A DNA stretch of 30,195 bases. Origin: a virus. Positions 23,597 to 30,195 of this stretch are shown here, piece after piece. The notes under the pieces were generated by a model. The model made no database searches. It was not told the origin of the DNA and saw only the letters and a list, made by a program, of their open reading frames with translations. Positions within the stretch are counted from its first letter, which is position 1. Each line of letters opens with the position of its first letter. Position numbers and translations under genes: made by a program. The stretch is from positions 1 through 30,195 of IMG/VR virus record IMGVR_UViG_3300045972_000788. The stretch is one strand, 5' to 3'.

Positions 23597-23968
23597 TTAC
23601 TCAGCCTTCTCAGCGGTCTTGAATTCCATCCACAACGCGTCACGCTCTTTGTTGTCGATAGCGAAGCCAAGCTGCGCGACCAGAGCCTTGGCGTGGGGCA
23701 CGCCGGTACCGGTGAAATTCTCGCGCTTGCCCGACAGGACCAGCTGCTCGAAGCCAGCCATGATCGCGGCCTTGCGCTCTTCAGGATCAGCAGGTTCTTT
23801 TGTCGGGGCAAGGACCGACTCCGGCAGATCGTCTTCAGGCGACGCGCCGATGCTGAGGGCGGCGTTCCACATCTCTTTCGGGACGTGGACGGCGACACCC
23901 TTCTCGAAACCGATCGAATGGCCGAGGGTGGACTGCAGGACGTGGTTGCGGTTGAGGACGAATTTCAT
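23597..23968 (-). CDS. Hypothetical capsid-region protein (123 aa), paralogue of the preceding gene
   Basis: Small protein starting MKFVLNRNHVLQSTLGHSIGFEKGVAVHVPKE. Its N-terminal half shares a clear pattern with the gene immediately upstream (23999-24307): an aromatic residue, then GVA-x-HVP-x-E and A-x-G-x-x-P. The C-terminal half is acidic and helical and ends in repeated Lys/Glu/Ala. ATG 23968 is strongly supported by AAGGAG nine bases upstream. Such proteins are common between capsid and adaptor genes and are usually unnamed. Function unknown; a head-completion role is possible. Confidence 0.7.
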   Translation of the reverse strand: MKFVLNRNHVLQSTLGHSIGFEKGVAVHVPKEMWNAALSIGASPEDDLPESVLAPTKEPADPEERKAAIMAGFEQLVLSGKRENFTGTGVPHAKALVAQLGFAIDNKERDALWMEFKTAEKAE

Positions 23969-23998
23969 GACGGAGTGCTCCTTGGTGCGGTTGGGTGG

Positions 23999-24307
23999 TC
24001 AGTTGACTGTCGAGCCGGGGACGGCGCTTGGTACAGCATTGGTTTCGCCGCGCAATCCGTCCTGCTCTTCGAGCGCGGTATTGGCTAAAGCGGCTTGTTT
24101 TAGTACCGCTGCGGCCGCAATGGCAGCGGCTTGGGCAGTAGCTTCGTCTCCGCCCAGCTCGGTGCCGTCAGGGGTACAGCCCTTAGCGATGACTTCGGGT
24201 TGAGCTTCGAGAGGAACATGCGTGGCGACGCCAGCGGTGAACGCAAGGACGTGGCCGAAACGGGAGGTGACAGTCTGAGTAATTGGGGAAATGAAGCGGA
24301 AGCCCAT
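23999..24307 (-). CDS. Hypothetical capsid-region protein (102 aa), paralogue of the following gene
   Basis: Begins with MGFRFISPITQTVTS, then FGHVLAFTAGVATHVPLE, which matches the N-terminal half of the next gene (23597-23968). The middle is a run of Ala-rich helix, and the end is polar. ATG 24307 has GGAG in the proper place. It is the first gene after the strong terminator at 24327-24353, so its expression needs either read-through or an unseen promoter. Function unknown. Confidence 0.65.
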   Translation of the reverse strand: MGFRFISPITQTVTSRFGHVLAFTAGVATHVPLEAQPEVIAKGCTPDGTELGGDEATAQAAAIAAAAVLKQAALANTALEEQDGLRGETNAVPSAVPGSTVN

Positions 24308-24326
24308 CTGGAATCTCCGGTAATTG

Positions 24327-24353
24327 AAAAAACCGGGGCCTAAGCCCCGGTTT
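24327..24353 (-). terminator. Strong rho-independent terminator after the capsid genes
   Basis: A ten-base-pair stem (AACCGGGGC-type arms, 24330-24339 with 24344-24353) with a four-base loop is followed on the - strand by a run of T. It lies between the probable decoration-protein gene (stop 24370) and the next gene (start 24307). It would separate the highly expressed capsid genes from the lower-expressed neck genes. Confidence 0.85.
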
Positions 24354-24369
24354 CTTTCAGTTCGCCTGA

Positions 24370-24864
24370 TTAGGCGATCTGCACTTCGTGGGCGCGGCCG
24401 TCGATGGTGTACATGATGCGCAGTCGGACTTTGCCGGCCGTGGCGTTGGCCACGGTGTAGGCCAACGTCATGCGCAGGTTCGAGCCGTCCTGCGAGACCA
24501 GCGGCGTGGCCAGGGAGAACGCGGTACGACCCACGGTCTTCAAGTCCACGGCATTGACCAGACTGGTCAGCGCACCAGCGATACCGAGCGAGACAGTCGC
24601 TGCGGTTGGGCCGACATAGGCGGTCTCGACGATCACTTCGCCGCCAATGATCACTGCGTTTGGTGGTAGTGGCAGGCAGTCGAACGTGACCGTGTTGGCG
24701 ACTGGACCGACCAGACCGGCTTGGGTCGGATCAGTCGACAAGGCTGGCGTCGAACCGAGGGTCTTCGCGCCCAGATCAACCGAGTCAGTGACCCAGTTGT
24801 TGAACAGGAAGGTGAAACCCGATTCCATCGGGTACTGGGCAGTGCGGGAGGCAAGCAGTTTCAT
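24370..24864 (-). CDS. Probable capsid decoration / minor head protein (164 aa)
   Basis: Beta-rich protein directly after the major capsid gene and before a strong terminator, the usual place of head decoration or stabilising proteins. It contains MKLLASRTAQYPMESGF at the start, NAVIIGGEVIVETAYVG near residue 74, and KVRLRIMYTIDGRAHEVQIA at the end (residues about 145-164). ATG 24864 has AAGGGGAA upstream with good spacing. An in-frame extension to 25026 lies inside the capsid gene and is rejected. Decoration is inferred; the protein may instead be a head fibre or tail terminator. Confidence 0.7.
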   Translation of the reverse strand: MKLLASRTAQYPMESGFTFLFNNWVTDSVDLGAKTLGSTPALSTDPTQAGLVGPVANTVTFDCLPLPPNAVIIGGEVIVETAYVGPTAATVSLGIAGALTSLVNAVDLKTVGRTAFSLATPLVSQDGSNLRMTLAYTVANATAGKVRLRIMYTIDGRAHEVQIA

Positions 24865-24875
24865 TTCAGTTCCCC

Positions 24876-25988
24876 TTATTTCGTTGCGCAGTAGACCGAC
24901 AGAACGCCGAAGTCTTCGACGGAGCCGTTCTCGTAGATCGAGCCGAACTTTGGCTTCAGGAAGCCGAGGATTTTTCCGCACGAGATACCTTGTTGGTTCT
25001 CGTAGTCGAAATTCTTCTCTTCCCACTCAGGGGCGCCGATGTCTGCCATGCCGAGCGCTTGAGCGCCGCAGAACAGGATCTGGACGCCGTCCACGGTACC
25101 GACTGCGCCGTACTTCGAGCCCGACAGAGCGCCGATGGTGTTCGGCACGTGGCGGAACTCGTGCAGGTAGATGCCGTCGATCTTGACCGAGCTGCCGGTG
25201 AACAAGGAGCTGTTCTTGTCGGCACTTTGCGAGTGACGCAAGTTCAACAGGTAGGTCGGATCAAGCTTCAGGTTCGCCATCGCCGTCGGGGTCAGGAAAG
25301 CGTGGTAAGTCTCTTCGCCGCCTTCCATCACGCCGCGTACATAGCGGTCTTTCGCAGCGGCTTTCAGCGCCACGAACATTTCCCAGGCGACGGTGTCGGT
25401 CGCGGTAACGGCGTTCGACGCAGCAGCAGGGATCAGCGCCTTGCCGGTGTTGTCCCAGCGGAAGCGACGGCCGTTCGATGGCGCGGTCACATCGGCGTTG
25501 AACTCCAGGAACGGCAGGTCGGAGCCGACGCGGGTCGAGCCGTTTGGCTTCTTGCTGTAGCTGATACCGGCCAGCGTCAGGAACGCCATCTGGTCGATAC
25601 GGTCAGCGAGCCAGTAGGACAGGACGTTTTTCGAGTTGCCGCGGAATTCGACGACAGACTTCTGGTCAGCCATACGGCCTTCGTGGCGGTTCGCATGACG
25701 CAGTTGGTCGATGCGGATCACCTGGTCGAACGTCTGCATCTGCTCTTCGTTGCCTTCGAGCGTGCGGTCGCCAGCGATACCGTCACCGGTCAAGTCGGCC
25801 AGCAGGGTGATCACGGCGCGTGCGCCCTTCTCGGATTTTTTCAGTTCGGTGATGTGCTGAACCAGTGCGCCTGGGCCGGAGCCGAGGAATTTGCCGATGA
25901 AGGACTGGTTGCGGGCGTTTTTCCACAGGTCGCGGGACCAGATGGTTTTTTGTTCGTTGGTCAGGAGACCGAAGTTTGTCAATGACAT
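24876..25988 (-). CDS. Major capsid protein, N4 gp56 / DUF4043-like (370 aa)
   Basis: Likely the main shell protein with the HK97 fold. It follows the pattern of the N4-gp56/DUF4043 capsid family: WSRDLWKNARNQSFIGKFLG near the N-terminus, HITELKKSEKGA near 45, IRIDQLRHANRHEGRMADQ near 91, LADRIDQMAFLTLAGI near 125, RFRWDNTGKAL near 172, and then YLHEFRHVPNT near 276. Its length (370) fits the family. It lies after a terminator and a 100-base leader and is followed by a probable decoration protein and a strong terminator, as expected for a highly expressed gene. The ribosome site (GGGGT) is surprisingly poor for such an abundant protein. Confidence 0.9.
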   Translation of the reverse strand: MSLTNFGLLTNEQKTIWSRDLWKNARNQSFIGKFLGSGPGALVQHITELKKSEKGARAVITLLADLTGDGIAGDRTLEGNEEQMQTFDQVIRIDQLRHANRHEGRMADQKSVVEFRGNSKNVLSYWLADRIDQMAFLTLAGISYSKKPNGSTRVGSDLPFLEFNADVTAPSNGRRFRWDNTGKALIPAAASNAVTATDTVAWEMFVALKAAAKDRYVRGVMEGGEETYHAFLTPTAMANLKLDPTYLLNLRHSQSADKNSSLFTGSSVKIDGIYLHEFRHVPNTIGALSGSKYGAVGTVDGVQILFCGAQALGMADIGAPEWEEKNFDYENQQGISCGKILGFLKPKFGSIYENGSVEDFGVLSVYCATK

Positions 25989-26103
25989 TTGGATACCCCG
26001 TAGTCGTTAGAAAAGAAATTTGCTCTTGCTCTATCGAGTATCGTTCGATCTACGAGGTGTTCTAAGGCGTGTCGTGCCTATGACGTTGAGCGGATTCTAA
26101 GAC
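25989..26103 (-). promoter_or_regulatory. Leader region of the capsid gene, promoter not resolved
   Basis: About 115 bases separate the upstream terminator from the capsid ATG. A terminator followed by a gap before a highly expressed gene implies a promoter here or read-through. I find no convincing sigma-70 -35/-10 pair. The region has a small inverted element (ATCGA and TCGAT around 26043) and the word CGATAGAG, which also occurs before the ejection-protein gene near 10992. The assignment rests on context. Confidence 0.35.
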
Positions 26104-26134
26104 AAAAAAATAGACTGCGCAAGCAGTCTATTTT
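26104..26134 (-). terminator. Rho-independent terminator after the SGNH gene
   Basis: A twelve-base-pair perfect stem (26107-26118 with 26123-26134) with a four-base loop is followed on the - strand by seven consecutive T. It lies 34 bases after the stop of the SGNH gene and upstream of the major capsid gene. Confidence 0.88.
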
Positions 26135-26167
26135 AGAGAGTAGAGATTTTGTACCGGTGTTTGGCTC

Positions 26168-26698
26168 TTATGCCGTCCGAACTGGGACGAGGATAAGCTC
26201 GGGCTGGGAGATCGAGAAGGTCGTCGTCCCCGGCGCTGTCTTTGTGATGGCCGCGCCGATCGAGATCGACAGGCTGTTTCCGCCGCCGTTCGGGATGGTG
26301 AAAGGCGCGGTCTGATACAGCACATCGAAGTTGGTAGTCACGTTCGCCGCCTCTTGGAACGTCGGCGCTAAACCCTGGCTGTTCGGCGACATATGTACAA
26401 ACCCAGACGTGCCCCCCGATACCCGCATAAAAATCCCTGCGCAGTTAGCGAGGCTGGTTGTTTTTACGCGAACCCGGACAACGACCTGCTGGGGCAGCGC
26501 GATTTTTCCTCCGTAACTGAAGTTAATCGGGATCTGGAACCCTACGCCTTGGTTCAGGGTGTACAGGTTGGCCGGGTTATTTGTGTCGATCGCGCACTGC
26601 GCCCAATTCCCCGGCGCGCCGCCACCGGCCAGAAGCGAGGTGTCGAGCGTCGACAGTGCTGCACCAGTTGCCGCGACGATGGAATAAACGGCCGTGGA
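26168..26698 (-). pseudogene. C-terminal part of the SGNH fibre/spike protein, separated by a one-base frameshift
   Basis: This frame continues the SGNH protein (26577-28202) after a shift of one base in a run of five G (26699-26703). Read from 26698 it gives 176 sensible residues that begin STAVYSIVAATGAALSTLD, continue with NPANLYTLNQGVGFQIPINF and end FSISQPELILVPVRTA. By contrast, the upstream frame becomes Arg-rich nonsense after the same point. It has no good start or ribosome site of its own; the first ATG is at 26428. With one G removed the two frames make a single 677-residue protein. It may be a sequencing error, a real mutation or a frameshift-regulated extension. Confidence 0.8.
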
Positions 26699-28202
26699 CC
26701 CCCGCCGCGCCCCAGGATTGCAGACCCGTGGGGATAGTGCCGGTGGCTGGCCCAGTCACAGTGCCTGCCGTGCCAGTCAACATCGCCGTGCCCGCCGTGT
26801 TGTACCCCACAGCAAGGTTGACGCCGGCCGGATACGTGTACGTGTCGTTGCCGTTGCTTGCCAGCCCGTTGTAATTGGCGACGTAGGAGCTTGTGGCGAG
26901 CTTGGATAACGTGCCGTTCCACAATTCATAGCCGAGCGCGCGATTCAACTCGCCTCCGCCATGCACATGCGAGCTGCCGATACTGCCGACCAGCACCGAG
27001 AAACCCGAGCCCGTACCCCCGATTGCAGCTGCGCTACAGGTGAGCGAATCCCCGACGTTATAGAGCCGCCCAACAGAGCCGCCGGACGATGCGCTGACCA
27101 CGACCGAAGTAACCGCACCGCCTGCCACCGTGATGTTCGCGTTCGCCCCAGTGCCAGAACCCCCGGTCATCGGCACGCCGTAATAGGTTCCGTTGGTGTA
27201 GAGCGACCCGGCCGTGATCGCGCCAAAACTCAGGATGCCACCAAGCCCTTGGAACAGAGGCAAGAACGGCCCGCCATTTACGGTATCCGAGGGATCGCTC
27301 ACATAGTTGGCGTAGTCGAACATTCCGAGGCGGTTCGACGCACAGTAGTTACGGACCCACTGATTGTGGATGCCGATCCACTTGTTGTTGAGCTTGTTGA
27401 AGCCGCCGAAATTCGAGTTCTTGGGGCTGATCGTGCAGAGGATCGGCGTTGTGCCAAGCGCCTTTAATTTGCCGATGAGGTTGATGAGGCTGCTCTGGAA
27501 GGAGGCCACGATGCCGGCCGTGTCAACGTCATTCGTCACGCCGGAAATATCGTTGAACCCGATCTGGACAATCGTGATGTCGGGCAGGAACGGCACGTAT
27601 AGCGCGGTCAAATTGTCCAGAATCTGCGAGACCTTGAACCCGCCCTGCGCCCAAACCGCCGTGTAGCGGATCTTCCCCATCGAGTAGGCTGCGGCCCAGT
27701 TCACGAAGTTCGTTGATCCTCCCGCTACCATCGAGGTCACTGGGTTCAAAACAGGCGCTGACAATGTCTGGACGTAGCAGTTGAACCCGGAGCCTGAGTT
27801 ACCGAGAGCGGCGTTGCTCGCGCTAAGGATGCCGCTGATCTGGTAGCCCGCGTTACCCGGCGATACGATTGCGACCGAGGTCACTGCCCCGCCAGCCACC
27901 GTGATGTTTGCCGTCGCGCCGGCGCCTGTGCCTCCCGTCAGCGGTACGTTGCTGTACGTCCCGTTCACGTATCCCGAACCCCCGACGAGGTTGGAGACCG
28001 TTGCCACGCCGCCGTAGGCCCATCCGTCCTGAACGATTGAGTCGCCCAGAATACCGACAGTCAGAGCCGATGCCCCGAACGGAATAACGCCTCCACCACC
28101 CAGCCGCAGCCCAATCTGATTGGCGTAGGGGTCGAGCCCTGGAGTAGCCAGTGGAGCTTGTGGGTCATCCCACGTACCGTCGTTATTCAAGCGTCTTGTC
28201 AT
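26577..28202 (-). CDS. SGNH/GDSL-hydrolase tail spike or fibre protein, N-terminal 501 residues valid (541 aa as read)
   Basis: Probable esterase or deacetylase acting on host surface glycans. Block I is LTVGILGDSIV with nucleophile Ser55, and block III is IVQIGFND with Asn217. A late His (His412 or His414, in SSHVHGGGELNRALGYELWN) fits the catalytic His block, but the usual Asp three residues before it is absent. A 75-residue Gly-rich repeat occurs twice (residues about 70-144 and 328-405), both placed inside the hydrolase fold. After Gly501 the frame becomes implausible; the true continuation is in another frame (26168-26698). The start has GAGG at good spacing. It lies between the scaffold and capsid genes, an unusual place for a receptor-active enzyme. 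Confidence 0.8.
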   Translation of the reverse strand: MTRRLNNDGTWDDPQAPLATPGLDPYANQIGLRLGGGGVIPFGASALTVGILGDSIVQDGWAYGGVATVSNLVGGSGYVNGTYSNVPLTGGTGAGATANITVAGGAVTSVAIVSPGNAGYQISGILSASNAALGNSGSGFNCYVQTLSAPVLNPVTSMVAGGSTNFVNWAAAYSMGKIRYTAVWAQGGFKVSQILDNLTALYVPFLPDITIVQIGFNDISGVTNDVDTAGIVASFQSSLINLIGKLKALGTTPILCTISPKNSNFGGFNKLNNKWIGIHNQWVRNYCASNRLGMFDYANYVSDPSDTVNGGPFLPLFQGLGGILSFGAITAGSLYTNGTYYGVPMTGGSGTGANANITVAGGAVTSVVVSASSGGSVGRLYNVGDSLTCSAAAIGGTGSGFSVLVGSIGSSHVHGGGELNRALGYELWNGTLSKLATSSYVANYNGLASNGNDTYTYPAGVNLAVGYNTAGTAMLTGTAGTVTGPATGTIPTGLQSWGAAGVHGRLFHRRGNWCSTVDARHLASGRWRRAGELGAVRDRHK

Positions 28203-28240
28203 TTCAGTGCCTCATCAGGGTGGGAGTACAGGGTTTGGCT

Positions 28241-29245
28241 TTACAGCGTGTCGCCACGCAGCTTGGCCAGGGATTTCTCGTCGAGCTTGGCGAACTCGTC
28301 CTGCGGCATGGCCATCGCCATTGCGCCAGTCAACACGCCGCCAGCCTCGTCGCTGTTCAGGCCGACTTTGGCGGTCGACGCTGGGGTCTTGTTGGCCGCG
28401 TCGATATTGCGCTTCAGAGTGGCCTCTTTGCGCGCTGCAGCGGCGTCTGCGGCCTTCACGACCGGTGTCACTTCAGTGGCGGTCTTCTCCTTGCCGCTCT
28501 CGGCGCCCAGGATCGTCTTGACTGCTTTCTGCAGCGCAGCGCTCGGGGTCATGCCGCGTGACTCGTAGGCAGCTTTCAGGTCCAGCACCTCGGCCACGGA
28601 CTCTTTGTCGAAGTCAGGCGAGTCCGGGTTCATCACGGTGTATGCGCTCTCGATCCGCTCCACGACCGTGTCGTAGCGCACGCGCTCATAGGCGCGGGTC
28701 TCGGCAGCTTGCGATGCCAGAGCGCTCTTTTGGTCGCCGATGGTGCGCTCCATGCGCCGGATTTCGGTCATCTTGGCCGTGGCCTTGTCGATCTCGCCGT
28801 CGGCCAGCAGCTTCGTGTATTCCGTCTCCAGGGCGACCAGTTTCACCTCGGTGGCGTCAATCGAGATACCGATTTCAGCGACCTGCGCACCTTTCTGGAA
28901 CTGTGCCAGCTGGGCGACCAGAGCTTCGCGCTCAAGGCGACCCTTTTCCAGCATCTCCTTGTGGCGCGCGAGCGGGATACGGGTGTCCTTCTTACCGGCC
29001 GGGTCTTTCGGGTCGGCTACTGCATCAGGGTCAGCTTCAGGGTCAGCATCCGGGTCGGCCTCAGCGGCTTTGTCGTCCTTGGCAGCTTTGTCGCCTTTGA
29101 TCGGATCGACGATCTCGCTGCCGTCATCGGGTGCGCCGTCGGCCAGCACGACATCGCCACGGTCTTCGGCTGCGCCGCCTTCATCGTCGATGGCGAACAT
29201 GAAGAACGGGGCGAGCAGGAATTTGAGCAGTTTTGAGTGTTTCAT
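28241..29245 (-). CDS. Capsid scaffolding/assembly-like protein (334 aa)
   Basis: Acidic, highly charged and helical. Residues about 55-85 are a repetitive Asp/Pro/Ala region (ADPDADPEADPDAVADP). From 90 to 225 it is predicted to be coiled-coil (KEMLEKGRLEREALVAQLAQF, TKLLADGEIDKATAKMTEIRRMERTI). The C-terminus is Lys/Ala-rich. These traits and the position upstream of the major capsid gene are typical of scaffolds. The N-terminal MKHSKLLKFLLAPFFMFA is oddly hydrophobic for a scaffold; the ATG at 29197 (Met17) would remove it, but AAGGG precedes the longer start. It is separated from the capsid gene by the SGNH gene. Confidence 0.75.
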   Translation of the reverse strand: MKHSKLLKFLLAPFFMFAIDDEGGAAEDRGDVVLADGAPDDGSEIVDPIKGDKAAKDDKAAEADPDADPEADPDAVADPKDPAGKKDTRIPLARHKEMLEKGRLEREALVAQLAQFQKGAQVAEIGISIDATEVKLVALETEYTKLLADGEIDKATAKMTEIRRMERTIGDQKSALASQAAETRAYERVRYDTVVERIESAYTVMNPDSPDFDKESVAEVLDLKAAYESRGMTPSAALQKAVKTILGAESGKEKTATEVTPVVKAADAAAARKEATLKRNIDAANKTPASTAKVGLNSDEAGGVLTGAMAMAMPQDEFAKLDEKSLAKLRGDTL

Positions 29246-29248
29246 GAT

Positions 29249-29590
29249 TTACAGACCCTTCATGGTTTCGATGACAGCTTTGAACAGGTAGTCCTTGACG
29301 CGCTGTTCCTGTGGCAGTTCGCTATACGCGCAGAAGCACGGATGAGTCTTGGCCTCGGCGTCTTTCACCGGGCCGTAGCGCCAGCCTTCTGCTGCCTTCT
29401 GCGCCATCCACGACTCGTGGCTCTGCTCCGGCGTGGCGTCGTTGTTCAGGTGAAAGCGGACGCCCTTCACGGCGCTATCCGTCTGCCATGCGGGGGCGTC
29501 GTCCCAGGCCGACTGCGAGTCGTCGCCGATCGCTTTACAGTAGGCACGGTTGACTTCGTGGGCGACTTGGGCAATGTCAATAACGTTCAC
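29249..29590 (-). CDS. RyR-domain protein (113 aa)
   Basis: Matches the short RyR-domain proteins of phages and bacteria: AQVAHEVNRAYCKAIGD at the N-terminus, then WDDAPAWQTDSAVKGVRFHLNND, SHESWMAQKAAEGWRYGPVKD, HPCFCAYSELPQEQRVKDYLF. In eukaryotes the domain is part of ryanodine receptors; in phages its ligand and role are unknown. The start is GTG at 29590 with AAGGAG eight bases upstream, part of the coupled junction with the preceding gene. It lies between a gp49/66-family protein and the scaffold gene. Confidence 0.85.
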   Translation of the reverse strand: MNVIDIAQVAHEVNRAYCKAIGDDSQSAWDDAPAWQTDSAVKGVRFHLNNDATPEQSHESWMAQKAAEGWRYGPVKDAEAKTHPCFCAYSELPQEQRVKDYLFKAVIETMKGL

Positions 29591-29593
29591 GGG

Positions 29594-29965
29594 TCATGCT
29601 CCTTGGTTTAGGGACTGCGCGGCGAACAGCTTCTGCTTCAGCTCATAGCCCATCAGAGGCCAGATCTTGTCGACGGCGTTCTTGCGGGCGATCATGCGGC
29701 CGATTTCAGCATCGAAGTTCTCGGGACTGGCGCAGGCACTCTCGCCGGTGACGGTGAAGCCGTTTTTCAGGACCAGTACGCAAAAAGTGAGAAGGTCCAA
29801 CGGGCCGGGGTATTTGTACCCAACGGCGATGCCGCCGACGATACCGTCGGCAGCGGTGAAGTAGTGTTCACCGGCGATGCTCGCCTCGATGTGGACCGGT
29901 GTGATGCGCGGTGCGGTCAACCCTTTGTCCTGAATCTGCTGCTCAATTTCTTTGTCGGTGGTCAT
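29594..29965 (-). CDS. Phage gp49/66-family protein (123 aa)
   Basis: Fits the Phage_gp49_66 family: ITPVHIEASIAGEHYFTA, LTFCVLVLKNGFTVTGESAC, then SPENFDAEIGRMIARKNAVDKIWPLMGYELKQKL. These proteins are widespread in phages and of unknown function. ATG 29965 is preferred over ATG 29971, since AAGGAG (29973-29978) would be only one base from 29971 but seven from 29965, in line with the other starts that use the same ribosome site. Its end carries the next gene's ribosome site. Confidence 0.85.
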   Translation of the reverse strand: MTTDKEIEQQIQDKGLTAPRITPVHIEASIAGEHYFTAADGIVGGIAVGYKYPGPLDLLTFCVLVLKNGFTVTGESACASPENFDAEIGRMIARKNAVDKIWPLMGYELKQKLFAAQSLNQGA

Positions 29966-29967
29966 GG

Positions 29968-30195
29968 TCATGCTCCTTGGGGTTGAGTTGCGGTTGTGGC
30001 TGGCTTCATCGCTGCCTTGTAAAGCCCGGTGTAGAGCGCTTCCAACGTGGAGTCGTCGAGGCATCCCAGTTCGTCAGGCAACCACTCCCAGCTCTCGCTG
30101 TGCTGGTTGCCAGTGAACCGTGCCAGGCCGACGCGCGTGGCCATGTCGGCCACCGCCATAGTCGGGAAACCGATGCCGACTATGGCGTGTATGAG
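29968..30195 (-). CDS. Hypothetical protein, C-terminal part (runs off the window)
   Basis: The frame is open to the right edge of the window, giving at least 75 residues. An in-frame ATG exists at 30159, but no ribosome site precedes it, so the gene probably begins beyond 30195. The visible part contains ESWEWLPDELGCLDDSTLEALYTGLYK and ends in a polar tail, TATQPQGA, whose codons also form the next gene's Shine-Dalgarno site. I do not recognise it. A perfect 12-bp inverted repeat (30154-30187) lies within the frame. Confidence 0.6.
   Translation of the reverse strand, partial: LIHAIVGIGFPTMAVADMATRVGLARFTGNQHSESWEWLPDELGCLDDSTLEALYTGLYKAAMKPATTATQPQGA
30154..30187. repeat. Perfect 12-bp inverted repeat
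   Basis: CGCCATAGTCGG at 30154-30165 pairs with CCGACTATGGCG at 30176-30187 around a ten-base spacer. On the - strand the hairpin contains the candidate ATG (30157-30159) of the edge gene. No T-run follows on either strand inside the window, so it is not a standard terminator. Confidence 0.7.

Overview
This window is part of a double-stranded DNA tailed phage or prophage genome. It carries the late (virion and lysis) module and a short stretch of an oppositely directed module. The gene set points to podovirus-type morphology: there is no tape measure, tail tube or sheath gene, but there is a P22 gp10-like tail/DNA stabilisation protein, a head-to-tail adaptor and very large Gly/Ala-rich ejection-type proteins. 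GC is high (about 60% where counted). The lysis genes are Gram-negative in type: lambda R-like endolysin, Rz and nested Rz1. The host is therefore probably a GC-rich proteobacterium; a Burkholderiales-type host is an inference. Terminase and portal genes are not seen and would be expected beyond base 30195.

Bases 1-2514 (+ strand) hold seven tightly packed genes, most joined by ATGA stop/start overlaps. They are three small unknown proteins, a minimal ATP-dependent DNA ligase, a free-standing HNH-like protein that looks inserted, and two more small unknowns. A hairpin at 2519-2540 ends this operon and, read on the other strand, also serves the convergent late operon. Bases 2541-2794 are AT-rich and non-coding.

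Bases 2795-30195 (- strand, transcribed from right to left) hold the late genes. From the right they are: a partial unknown, a gp49/66-family protein and a RyR-domain protein; a scaffold-like protein; a frameshifted SGNH-hydrolase fibre/spike protein followed by a terminator; the major capsid protein and a probable decoration protein, followed by a strong terminator; two small paralogous proteins; a head-tail adaptor; several tail/fibre proteins, including an Ala-rich protein of about 20 repeats and a mosaic tail fibre; a lysis cassette (two extra membrane proteins, holin, endolysin, Rz with embedded Rz1); the gp10-like protein and two further tail proteins; a lone membrane protein with its own terminator; and finally 656- and 2072-residue ejection-type proteins.

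Points most worth a second look are: the broken G5 tract in the SGNH gene and that gene's position between scaffold and capsid; the HExxH zincin-like motif in the 2072-residue virion protein; the 20-repeat fibre adaptor; the repeat-flanked HNH gene; a stereotyped Shine-Dalgarno 10-mer used at four gene starts; and a 12-bp perfect inverted repeat at the right edge. No tRNA, CRISPR array, insertion sequence, integrase or diversity-generating retroelement was seen.
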